From Eutypella sp. D-1 (lineage: Eukaryota > Ascomycota > Sordariomycetes > Xylariales > Diatrypaceae): DNA of 64,000 nt. Below are positions 50,097-60,254 of the stretch, in pieces (the stretch's first letter is position 1; every line of letters starts with the position of its first letter). The notes below the pieces were generated by a model. The model saw only the letters and a list, made by a program, of their open reading frames with translations, searched no databases and was not told the origin of the DNA. The translations under genes and the position numbers were made by a program. The stretch covers positions 5,704,001-5,768,000 of the forward strand of contig JAJTTP010000001.1 in assembly GCA_023313575.1 (NCBI GenBank), given 5' to 3'.

Positions 50097-53000
50097 TTAC
50101 CTAGAGTGCCCAGTGTCCTTGACCGTAAAGAAGGGGTGTTTTAGCGCTTCGGACGGGGTGATCCTCTTGTCCGGATTGAGCGTTAAACAACGTTCTAGGA
50201 GGTCGATGAAGTGGTTGAGCTCCCTTGACTCCGCATCTGTCATGCCGCCAGATGCAGCCAAGAGGCGTGTACGGAGATCGCGCGTAGGCTTAACGATGGC
50301 CAAGGTCCGGATTGTAGTCTAGTGAGCGTATGTTAGTAAATGAATAGGCCTGTAATCATGCTCGATATAAATAACTGGAAGTTGAAGCCCATCCGCGAGT
50401 TTTGGGGCGTGCAGAAGCGAAGCCTTGAACTATCAAGGCGAAGATGCTCCACATCTTGACATCGTGGGTGCTGCTGCGTAGGCCCTTGAAAAATTGAAAA
50501 GTTCCGATGTGACATGCCTGCGTATAGGGCCACGAGTCGAACGGCCGCAAACAGGTTTTCTCACGGCAGGATGGTAATCCCTACGGCCGAATAACTCCTG
50601 CAACGCCCCAGCGCTAAAACGCATGAAGCATTGAAGGGAAGTAGCTAGGATAGATATAATAATAGAAACAACGGACAACCAGTTATGCCACTCTTTGAAT
50701 ATTACATGCGTCAGACGGCATGATGGGTGGGATTCCGGAAGGCGCAAACATAAGATATAAGAAAATAACAGCATACCTTATCGAGCACTTTGTCGTGCTC
50801 CACGCTAACGAAATTGCCGAGGTCATCGAAGTGCATCTGCGATAATTGACCACGCTTATACATCTTCGGACTAAACTTGCCACGGATCTCCATGATTGCC
50901 TTGAGCATTTGGTTGTTGCTGTCGCCGGTGAATAGAATCTTCCCTGTGTATAGCTCGTACAGGGTGCACCCGATCGACCACATGTCGACGGCGTAGTCAT
51001 ATGGCATGCCCAAAATAATCTCGGGCGCCCGGTAGAACCGACTGACTAGGTAGGGTGTGATTTCGGTATGTGCCGTCGCAGCATCAGACCTATCGATGGC
51101 TGTGCCCAAGTCACAGATCTTCAGGACATTGCGCGTCTCGTTCACCTGTGACAATACGATCAGCAAAGCTAATTTGATGTTTGGAAAGAGAAAGATAATA
51201 AACTGACCAGGATGTTGTCAGGCTTCAAGTCAGCATGTATGATGCTGCACTTGCGAAGATGAGCCAGGGCGACAAAGGTCTGGTGTGCATAAGCTCGAGT
51301 CGCACTGAGGTTGATGCCGACATTATTGCCGAATTTCTTCAGCACCTCTCGCAAGTTCAAGCTGAGGTTCTCGAATGCTAAACAGAGATGGCCCTTGTGC
51401 TCAAAGTGGCGCTCGAACTTGACTATGTGCTTGCGATTCTCGGGGTCGGCTTCGTTAAGCTTTTGCAAGATCGCGATCTCAGTGAAACCACCTTTGCGGA
51501 GAGCATCATTGTTCCGCATCATCTTAATGGCAACGAGTTTCGAGTTCGTCATGTCAACAGCCCGAGCCACTCCAGAAAACATGCCCTTACCGAGGGTTGC
51601 CTGGACTTGGTACCGACCATTCAAGACTTCACCGATGCGAATCTTGTAATATCCATCCTTGTCATCGCCCTCGAGAATGCCGCCGCCATTAGTTTGGGCT
51701 AAGGCGGCCGGTGCCTTGCGATCATCTGCCACAGGCCCAGCCTGAGAGGTCTTGGGTGCGGCAAACTTATCTTCGTCAAAGTCTTCCGCAAACATATCAA
51801 AGTCCTCATCATCGTCCCCGCTAGGGCCCTTGGGCTGTTCTTGCTGCTGCTCTTGGTGAGCAGGTGGGATCTCAGCCTTTTGTTCCGCGGGGAGAGTTTC
51901 CCCATGCGGCCCTACATGGCCATGCCGTAACTCATCTCGAAGCTCATCTTCTCTCATATCAGCTGTCGGGTCATAATCTGCTGCGGAAGGGCCATCGTCA
52001 TCAGCATTGCGAGATTCGCCATGGATATTTATCAATTCCTGATCACTCGAGATGTCGAGAACAGCGGGTGACATGCCCTGCTGCAGAGCGGGCGCTGGTG
52101 AGGCAGGAGACGATCCTGCTACGGATGAATTAGCAGCTGAAAACCGAATGCATTGGACCAGTGGTCCTGAAAAGAGGCGCTCACCTGATCGAGGGGTATT
52201 GTCTTCGGTGACCATTGGTGTGTTCCCTCGGGTAACAGCTGGTGAAGCTTGGGCTTGAGGGGCTTTTTCCGAAGGCTGTAGAACTTGAACAAGCATGGGT
52301 GTGGCACCACGAGACTTAGCTAAAAGTTGTTCCCGGCGCCGGCGACGACGCTCAATTTCGGCCTCGACGTCAACAGACTCTTCTTCCAACGGTTTTTCGG
52401 GTTCAACCTCAGAAGAATGAGCCGAGGGATTAGCACCAACATCAGCGGGCTGATTCTTAAAAGATGGCACGTCGTTTTTACCGCGATCTGTTGCCTCGGC
52501 CGGCCCGGCCCTCTTGATCATGACATCATCTGGGCCATGACGAGGGCTGTTACTCGCGCCCGATGCGATACTTCCTGTGCGCTCTCTATCTCGAGGCCGC
52601 CTGTCTCGCTCGTCGGCTCTTCGCAGTCCGTTGGCACGACCTCTTCCGCCTCTGGGTGGCCGATAGGGTGAGATACTGCGCTTTCTCGATCGCTTGTTCG
52701 GGTAACTGTCACGCTCCCGATCATAATCACGACTTCGATCTTGAGGTCTACTCCGGCTATGGCCTAATTCCCTGTCGTCATAAGGCAATACCGAAGTTGA
52801 AGATCGCGAAGGAGGGCGGTCCTCGTCATCGTAAGGTAGTCGGGAGCGCCTGATATCACGCCCGTCTCGGTCATCGCGGGCGTCTTCGTATCGAACTTGA
52901 AAACGCCTTGGATCGGAATCTAGCCGGGCACCTCGATCACGGTCATGGTGCCGTTCTCGGCCTCGGTCTCGGGTTCGATCTCGATCTCGATCTCGGTCTC

Positions 53001-53235
53001 GGTCACGATCCCGAGGACGTTTGAGACCACGTGGGGAACGGCTTCGTCGTGAGGAGCCAGAGTTGTACCTCGAGCCTTGATCATACTCGGGAGATCTGGA
53101 TCTCGAATATCTGGTTCGAGTTCTGTCCATACGGTCAACGACAGCTCCATGAAATTTAGGCAGTGAGGTTGCCTTGGTGTCTCCCACTGGATGTTCTACA
53201 ATCTCCCCCTCATCTGAGCTACCGGTCGAAGCCAT
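50097..53235 (-). CDS. prp4: Prp4 serine/threonine kinase (pre-mRNA splicing)
   Basis: Exons 53235-51208, 51145-50777 and 50318-50097 give 872 residues. Intron 1 (62 nt) joins DNIL to VNETRNVLKICDLGTA. Intron 2 (458 nt, GTATGC donor, TACTAAC branch, CTAG acceptor) joins KVLDK to TTIRTLAIVKPTRDLRTRLL. Both joins are in phase and restore the family sequence. Residues about 40-230 are an Arg/Ser/Asp-rich domain with RD dipeptide runs, and the middle is acidic and disordered. The kinase domain starts near 537: glycine loop about 547-556, Lys571, HAD in place of HRD at 667-669, DLG in place of DFG at 688-690, and the ...RFYRAPEIILGMPYDYAVDMW segment. HAD and DLG-type motifs are typical of Prp4. 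Prp4 phosphorylates tri-snRNP proteins such as Prp6 and Prp31 to activate the spliceosome in the nucleus. Confidence 0.93.
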
Positions 53236-54266
53236 CTTTGCTCACTTTTCTTAAGTATTTGAAACTGTCCTCAATAACCAAATCGCTCCCTTGCTGCTTC
53301 CACAAACTTGAGGATGGGAGAAAAATAGAGTGTTAGCCAGTAGAACAGAGTTAGGTTGAGGCGCGAAATTGAGTCGAACCGGGAAAGCGTCTTCCTTCAA
53401 CCCTCATACATCATACGAGGTGATGAGAAATAGACGGTGTGTGTGTGTGTGCGTGTTCTCGTGTTCTCGTGTTCTCGCGTTGTCGGAACAGATGGAACCT
53501 GACCTCACCAACCAACCGATGGGGGGTGGCGGTTCTTTCTTATCTGAGACTTGCGATTTGTCGAACGAACAAGAAAAATGGAGCTTGCTGAACTGGTACG
53601 TGCTTGTTGTCTCAGTAAATAATGAGGGGGTCACAAATTTGATGGTAATGGCGAAAGGATGAAAATGGTGCGATGGTGCGATAGTGACGATGATGGTGAT
53701 GGTGATGTTGTTGTTGTTGCTAACTATTATTATTGTTGGTTGTTGAGAGAGTTGGGTTTCCTTGATGGTCAGTTTTATTAGTACAAGTACGGATACATAC
53801 AAGTACAAAGTACTCCGTATTGTGTAGATTATGTAGACCGGGAGTTAAGGTCCATTATTACACAAGGCAAATTGTTCTTTTTTGCCAAGCACCTTCCAAA
53901 GTTACGGGGTTTTTACGTAAGGGTTACATCCCCTAAAATGGCAATTATTTGAGACCCACATCGGCTTTTTGACATCTGATCCTCCGTCTATCGGTAGCCG
54001 TAGACCCTGATTTCTTATCGATTACCTGCCGGTCCAATCAGTGCCCCTCGTTATGATTGCCTATGTTGGATGCTGACCCTCCAAGCTTCTCGCAGACCGT
54101 TCCAGCCTGAGTCGCCGTGCAGGCCTTTCCTTCTTTAAAACTCGATCGCATTCGTTGCAATACACAACTTAACATCCTTCACTTTCCCACGGGTCGATAG
54201 GAAGACTTTTACGCGAGTAAATTCAGATCAATTCAAGCAAGAGTCTGTTTACAAATAACCACTAAG
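53236..54266. other. Divergent intergenic region between prp4 and TMA7
   Basis: About 1 kb. It contains both promoters, a (GT)n tract (about 53436-53450) followed by three GTGTTCTC units (53453-53476), and GAT/GTT trinucleotide-rich DNA (about 53685-53745). The TMA7 side becomes pyrimidine-rich just before its ATG. No gene seen. Confidence 0.5.
53453..53476. repeat. Three tandem GTGTTCTC units after a GT run
   Basis: Perfect 8-bp unit repeated three times, directly after a GT dinucleotide tract. Confidence 0.92.
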
Positions 54267-54672
54267 ATGGGTGGCCAGAACAGAGAAGGTATGTACATAG
54301 TTTGATCCAGATATTTTCCATACCCTACCTCCTATCTAGGTACGGATCACCAGGGCGGGCTCACTAACAGCGACGTTTACACAGGCGGCAAGGTCAAGCC
54401 CCTGAAGCAGGCCAAGAAGCAACAGAAGGACCTCGACGATGATGACAAGGCTTTCCAAGAGAGGAAGAGAGCAGGTTAGTGTTTTCTCCGGGGGAAGACC
54501 CACGTAACCTACAACTTATCTTCATATACGCCCCTACACTATATACTCTGGGATTGAGGTAGTTGACCACATTGCAGAGGAAAAGGCGCGGGCGGAAATG
54601 GCCAAGAAGGCTGGAGGAAAGGGCCCTCTGAGCGCTGGTGGTCAGGGAATCAAGAAGAGCGGCAAGAAATAA
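54267..54672 (+). CDS. TMA7: Translation machinery-associated protein 7 (TMA7/CCDC72 family)
   Basis: Three small exons, 54267-54288, 54385-54474 and 54578-54672, give 68 residues. The introns are 96 and 103 nt, with GTATGT...ACAG and GTTAGT...GCAG ends, and both splits keep phase. The protein starts MGGQNREGGKVKPLKQAKK, has the DLDDDDKAFQERKRAEEKARAEM helix, and ends GPLSAGGQGIKKSGKK. That arrangement (Gly start, KPLK, acidic DDDxAF, then a GPL...GIKKSGKK tail) is the TMA7 signature, and the length fits the usual 64-70 residues. Family members associate with ribosomes in the cytosol, and the yeast gene affects translation. The gene is too fragmented to show up as a long open frame. It sits divergently next to prp4 about 1 kb away. 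Confidence 0.93.
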
Positions 54673-55617
54673 ATTTCGAGTCCTTTGCTGCGACCACCTC
54701 TTCTCGCGAAAGAGTGAGGCATCGATCCGACTGCACGAAACTAGACGAGAAGACGACGCGATACGAAGGCGTAGACGGCACCTGGCGAACTGGTCTGATT
54801 TCTAGCGATAGGAAGTTCGGCTGGCTGGCTATTGGAGTTTTTTTCTTCGAGCGATACCCTCGCCCAAAATTCCATTTTAAACCATATCCAACTCAAAACA
54901 TGCTTCCTCCTATATCGTGTTGTCCCATTTGATATGCTAACTTTAGCCCCGTAATATCGATCATAACATGTCCCTGACGGAAAGACGAAGACAAGTTTTG
55001 TCATTTGGGAGATTCTTAAGCATGGACGGACTTCAGGGCTGATTACAGGGCGAAACAGGGCGAAGCGCAAAAGCCCCAGAGCCCCCCCATAGTTAAGACC
55101 TAATGGCGCCCCAAGCAAACTCAGGGGTGGCCAACTGCTGCCAGCCGTACAAGTAAAGCAATCCCTGGATTGATCATTATTACCAACGAAAGGCCTGTCG
55201 GTTCTGTAGAGTATGCCGAACGCCGGCTGGCCGGCCACCTCGGAAGCATATGAACTTTGTTTCTTCGCTAGTTAGTCTCAGCATGACATTCCCAACAAAA
55301 AATTAAAGGTACTCGATAGATCATGGCCTGACCAGTAAATGAAAGTTATTTATAAAGCTACATAGTGATCCCTACTTGTAATTACCTGGAGAACTCCCTA
55401 ATCCAGATACATGCGCAATCAAATTAGAGCTGTCTTTGCCAATGTGATTTGAGCTGAGCTACCCTTTTAACCTCCTATGTGCAGTATCTCTCTCTGTCTA
55501 CCTGCCTAAGTAGGCAATTTATTTACAGCCGTTCTTTAAGCTTAATATACCTAAGTACTTCCCGTCTTGTCTTACTTTCCTGTAACCCACCTTCGATCGA
55601 CATATATATATATACCC
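54673..55617. other. Intergenic, no gene seen
   Basis: About 0.95 kb. A 165-codon minus-strand frame (54741-55238) shows no domain and is treated as chance. A TA-repeat (about 55602-55613) lies immediately before the start codon of the next gene. Confidence 0.5.
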
Positions 55618-56759
55618 ATGGCAACTAACACCTCCACAACTGGATCACTCCGGGCGCCGGGCCCCGAGCTCCGCCAGCGGCGCCCGTCCTCCACGACGGA
55701 GAGGATCATCGAGACGGCGAAGCAGGCGGAGCAGAAGGTAGAGAAGGCGCTGCTGATGCTCTGGGACGACCTGCCGGCGTGGCGGCGGGACAACCACTTC
55801 ATCCGGTCGGGGTACCGCGAGGAGAGCAACAGCTACTGGCGGTCCTTCGCGTCGCTGTTCTACGTGCACAACGAGTTCGTCAACATCTGGACGCACGCCG
55901 TCGGCGCCCTCGTCTTCCCCCTCGTCGGCGCCTGGCTCTACCGCGTCATCGCGCCGCGCTACGCCTCCGCCTCCGGCGCCGACGTCCTCGTCTTCTCGTG
56001 TTTCTTCGGCGGCGCCCTCCTCTGCCTCGGCATGAGCGCCACCTTCCACGCGCTCATGAATCACTCTGAGGACGTCGCTAAGTGGGGCAACAAGCTCGAC
56101 TACTCCGGCATCGTCTTCCTCATCGTCGGAAGCTACGTGCCCGCCCTGTACTACAGCCTCTTCTGTCTGCCGCACCTCTTAACGGTGTACATGTATGCTG
56201 TAAGTGTGGTGTCTGTTTTCTTGTTCCTTTCCCCCCCCCTTTCCCTTTTCTGTCTTCTCACTTCCAGAATCATTAACCCGCGGGCCATCCACTTACCCCT
56301 TAGATCTTCGTTCTTGGCTTTGGCTGCGGCATTGTGTCGTGGGTCGACCGATTCCGAAAGCCTGCTTGGAGGGTGTACCGCACGGCGATGTTCGTCGGTC
56401 TGGGTGTCTCCGGGGTGGTTCCGATCTGCCACGCTGCCGCCACCTACGGGTACGAATCCCTGCAGAAGCGCATGGGTCTGAACTGGGTCCTGCTCCAGGG
56501 CTTCTTCTACATTTTCGGCGCTTGCCTCTACGCTGTAAGTTTGCCGGCCTCCCTCACGTTGTGAACAGTGATGGGAAAATAGGAAGCTCACACAATGCAG
56601 GTTCGTTGGCCCGAGAGAAGCTTCCCCGGACGGTTCGATGTCTGGGGAAGCTCCCACCAGCTCTTTCATGTTCTCATACTGCTCGCTGCCGCGTCGCATC
56701 TGACTGGGATGGCGAAGGCGTTCGATTACCACCATACCGTCATGGGTCAGCAGTGTTGA
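55618..56759 (+). CDS. PAQR / haemolysin-III family seven-TM protein (Izh-like)
   Basis: Exons 55618-56199, 56304-56534 and 56601-56759 give 323 residues. Both introns (104 and 66 nt, GTAAGT donors) fall between codons. After a cytosolic N-terminus with LLMLWDDLPAW, the PAQR signature runs: FIRSGYR (61-67), FYVHNEFVNIWTH (81-93), SATFH with His144, DYSG with Asp161, and near the C-terminus SSHQLFH with His290 and His294. The three histidines form the zinc site of adiponectin-receptor-type proteins. About seven hydrophobic segments are visible between residues 78 and 305. Fungal members (Izh in yeast) affect zinc, sterol and lipid homeostasis and may have ceramidase-like activity; the substrate here is not known. 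The ATG at 55618 gives the best start; one 51 bases upstream adds residues with no family character. GC3 is very high in exon 1. Confidence 0.92.
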
Positions 56760-57555
56760 GTGTCCCGTCACGTATACCCTTAGAAGACGTGACATTTCAT
56801 GAATATAGTTAGATCATAAACATAGAAACCTTCTTGATACATACAATAATAGATATAGTGGCGCGCTTAACTGAGCATGATCACAGCTGAAGCCACAATG
56901 CCCCTTCCTTCACGGTAAATTTGTCGAAATCCCACACCTGTTCCTATATTTAATATTGCGTGAGTTGCGAGGTTGAAATATACCTACCTAGGTAGTTATC
57001 TAAGGACGTGGATACTTTACGCATTGCATATTCTGAGCTTGGTAAGAAATAGCTGGTGCTCTAGTGGGCTACACTCGCTGTAACCATTATCCCTACCCCA
57101 CTAAAAATTCAGAATACAGCGATTCTAGACACCTGGGCACCTGGATTAATAAAATTAACATTATGGCTTGTCCTCACAGTCGGACGAAATCACCATCACA
57201 ATTCATACATACATACGGATACTCTACTCTAGAAATCTGCCAACCCTTCGCCTCTAGATACACCGATACACCCCCTTTCAAATAAGAGCTCTTAAAATAA
57301 GGTAGTCTGTACAATATATATCATTCATTCCCGGTGTCGGCCTATCAAGGCCGTGTCTGCATCTCATCTCAACCTTTAACGCCTAGCTACGAATAAGTGA
57401 TCTTCGAGATGCACGTCTCTCATGCACCCTTCTCGATATCCTTGGGTCACCGGTAGTAGCGATCAGACCGTCACGGGAGGAGGCCACTTGATAGCATCAA
57501 AGGAAAACCAAAAACCCCACGTCTTCGCCCCAACCCCCTCCCCCCACATATAAAG
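56760..57555. other. Intergenic, no gene seen
   Basis: About 0.8 kb between the PAQR gene and the TFIIIC gene, both on the plus strand. It contains a CTACCTAGGTAG palindrome (56984-56995), and CATATAAAG directly abuts the downstream ATG. No gene supported. Confidence 0.5.
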
Positions 57556-60254
57556 ATGCGATTGCGTCGCTCTAACCAGAATCAGCGCTTCCGCCCATCT
57601 GATCTGAACCGGCGACTGGGCCTGTCGGATGAGGATGAGGACGCAGAGTCCGCGTCGCGGGACAATGAGGGTTCCCCCGACGAAGGCTTCGTTGATGATG
57701 GGCAGCCGGTATCCAACGTCCGAATCAAGACGGACGAAGAGGAGGAGGACGAGGATGTAGCGGCTCTGCCAGGCAGAAGGCAGAAGTCGAAGCTCCACGA
57801 CAAGAAACCCGGGCGGCAACCCACACCAGACGGCGAGCAAAGCCCAGCGCAGCAGCAGCAAGCGCTGGGCGTGGTGCAAGAGTACCCGACAGACCCATCG
57901 GCGAAGTGGACGCGGAGCTACGCGGGGCCGGTGAAGCGGTGGACGCGTCTGCAGATGCTGACGCGGTTCTGGTTCGGCGACCGCCCGGGCTACTTCGACG
58001 TGGTCGCCGACCTCGCCCGTCTCTGGTGGCAGCACCAGATCCTGCCCCCGAAGCTGGCCTCCCGCCACGACCTGCGCGTCGCCGCGAGCCCCTGGATGCC
58101 TGCCGGCTTCCCGGAGGCCCAGAGGGCCGCGTTCAATCGTTGGTATGAGAGATACCTCACCGGCCGCATCCGCGAGTCGAAATCCGCTCTCATTGATATG
58201 CATAAGGCGGCGCGGTGGTTCCCGCCGACGACCAATGATCTCACTGTGATCAATGGCGACGGGGTGGACCAGAAGCAGTATTACTTCACGCAGGGCGAGG
58301 TCTTATCGTACTCCGGGCTCGGAGCACTAGGCGAGGAGACAGACGGCGACGACGCAGGGGCGGGGACCAGCGGGTGGCTGCTCGACGTCGGCGGCATCGT
58401 GGTGGCGATGGGATGGGCGCCGTCGGACTCGCGGACCGCCCAGCTCCTGGCCATGGCCGTCGTCCCGTTCTCCGACCAGGCGTACTACCCGGACCTGAAG
58501 AAGGCGCCTCGGGAATCCGACAGGAAGGAAGGCGCCGTGCAGATCTGGCGGTTCGAGACCGACGAGGACACCCGGGGCTTGGCCCGCCCCGCGCGCCGAC
58601 GCCCCAGACTAGCGCACGCGCTGTGCTTCTCCTGGGGCCGGCCGGCGCGCCTGCAATGGTGCCCGGTCCCGCTCACCGGCGGCGACAAGATAGGCCTGCT
58701 TGCCGTCCTGTGCGGCGATGGCAAGCTACGAGTTTTAGAGGTCGCGGACACGTCGAAGAACAGCAGCAGGGAGACATTCGGTAGGCACGGTGCAACTTCA
58801 TACTTGATCATTTGACATTGAGGGACATACTTCTAATTCCTATTTCACACACAGAGGAGGTGCACGAGCCCATGGCCACCATAACGCCGCCTAGAGAGCA
58901 GACCGTGCAGATATCCTGCTTCACGTGGGCCAACATGAACCGCATAGCCGTCGGGCACACGGACGGCACGGTGGCGCTCTGGTCGGTGTACCCGTGTCAG
59001 GTGCTGCAGCGCCACCCGGTGCACATCAGTCCGATCATGGACATCACATCAGGGTACCCGTCGCACCCTCTGGTCGTCGCAACCGTGCCGATGGGCGGGG
59101 TCCTCACGATCACGGACCTAGGGCGGCGCCCAAACCAGGAGACCTCGTACAATCCGAACCTGGGCGTGTGCGTGCAGGCGGGCCTGCTGTCGTGGAGCGA
59201 GGCGCTGCGCGGGTTCGCGTCCATCTGGCCCTCCGCCTTCGCGGGCAACGCGTCCGTCGGCTTCGGCCAGGTCCGCGTCTACGCCCAGGGCCGCTACCTC
59301 ATGACGCTGGACTCGCCCCCCACCTGCCTCGCCGTCGGCGTCTGTCACCCCTGCCTCCTCGCCGGCACTGCCGACGGCAGCCTCTGGGCCGTTAATATTA
59401 TGAAGAAGGCCTATTCCCACCGCGAGACCTCTGCCAAGATGCGGCTCTTCCAGCACGAGTACCGCGCCACCGCAGCCGCCGCCGCGGGGCCCCCTGAGGC
59501 AGGCAACGACGACGAAGACGGCAGTAGCGGCGACGACAAGATTAGAGTCCGAGAGCCGCCCCGCGGCAAATGCCGGATCCTGTACGGGTTCCTGCCGGAA
59601 CGCAACAGCCACCCAAAGGCGCAGAAGATAGCGCAACAGCGAGCGGAGAAGAAGAAGAAGGGCAAGGGGAAAAAAGGCAAAGGCAAGGGCAAGAGCAAGT
59701 CGAAAGCCAAGGGCAAGGGAAAAGGGAAGGCGAAAACTATGCACAGCGGCGGCGGCGGTGGTTCCGACTACGAGGAAGAAGACGACGGCAGCGAAGAAGA
59801 AGAGGACTCGGACGATGACGATCTGTCAGATGCGCTAGACGCGGAGCCGGAGGGCGACGGCGACGCCGACGGTCCCAGCGCCACCACCCAGCCCCTCCCC
59901 GTGCACGACCCGCAAACCCGCATCACAGCCATCGCGTGGAACCCGAATGTGCGGCTCAGCTGGTGGGCGGCGGCGGCCATGGGGTCCGGTCTCGTACGCG
60001 TCATGGACCTCGGGGTGGAAGCGCCGGGCGGCGGCGGGTCGAGCGACTCTGAGGACGACGACGACGAGGGGGAGAGGAGGGACCCTGATGAGGAGGACGA
60101 ATATGATGCAGGTGCAGGTGTAGGCGAGGATCGCGAGGGCGACGTGGATGTGGACGTGGAGATGGCTGACGGGGATGAGGATCCAGATGAGGAGGATGTA
60201 GATATGCACGTGAGACCAGAGACAGGGTCTGGTTGGAAGACGATCAACCGGTAG
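57556..60254 (+). CDS. WD40-type subunit of TFIIIC (Tfc6/Sfc6-like)
   Basis: Exons 57556-58780 and 58855-60254 give 874 residues. The 74-nt intron has a GTAGGC donor, a CTAAT branch site and a CACAG acceptor, and a split Glu codon joins RETF to EEVHEPMATI. Residues 1-100 are acidic and disordered. The KRWTRLQMLTRFWFGDRPG...LWWQHQILPPKL segment leads into a beta-propeller with weak WD repeats (VNGDG-type region, MGWAPSDSRTAQLLA, AVGHTDGTVALWSVY, LAGTADGSLWAVNI). A basic GKGKGKSKSK-type run followed by an acidic run interrupts the last blades, and the C-terminus is again strongly acidic. This layout matches the fungal TFIIIC propeller subunit (yeast Tfc6, human GTF3C2), which helps bind B-box promoters of tRNA genes. 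Family assignment is from overall pattern and is less certain than for the other housekeeping genes. An in-frame stop at 57457 with no Met after it fixes the start. Confidence 0.75.

Noticed and set aside
53365..53395. tRNA B-box-like GGTTCGACTC on the minus strand
   Set aside because: The flanking bases do not pair into a T-arm or acceptor stem, and no A-box lies at the right distance.
54741..55238. 165-codon minus-strand frame downstream of TMA7
   Set aside because: No domain, no codon signature, and its 3' end overlaps the likely TMA7 3' UTR; most likely chance.
55645..56175. 176-codon minus-strand frame
   Set aside because: Antisense to exon 1 of the PAQR gene and composed of Glu, Val, Gly and Arg repeats.
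57463..58203. 246-codon minus-strand frame
   Set aside because: Antisense to the TFIIIC subunit exon; no recognisable features.
59118..59744. 208-codon minus-strand frame
   Set aside because: Antisense to the TFIIIC subunit; Leu/Ala repeats mirror the Lys/Gly coding repeats on the other strand.
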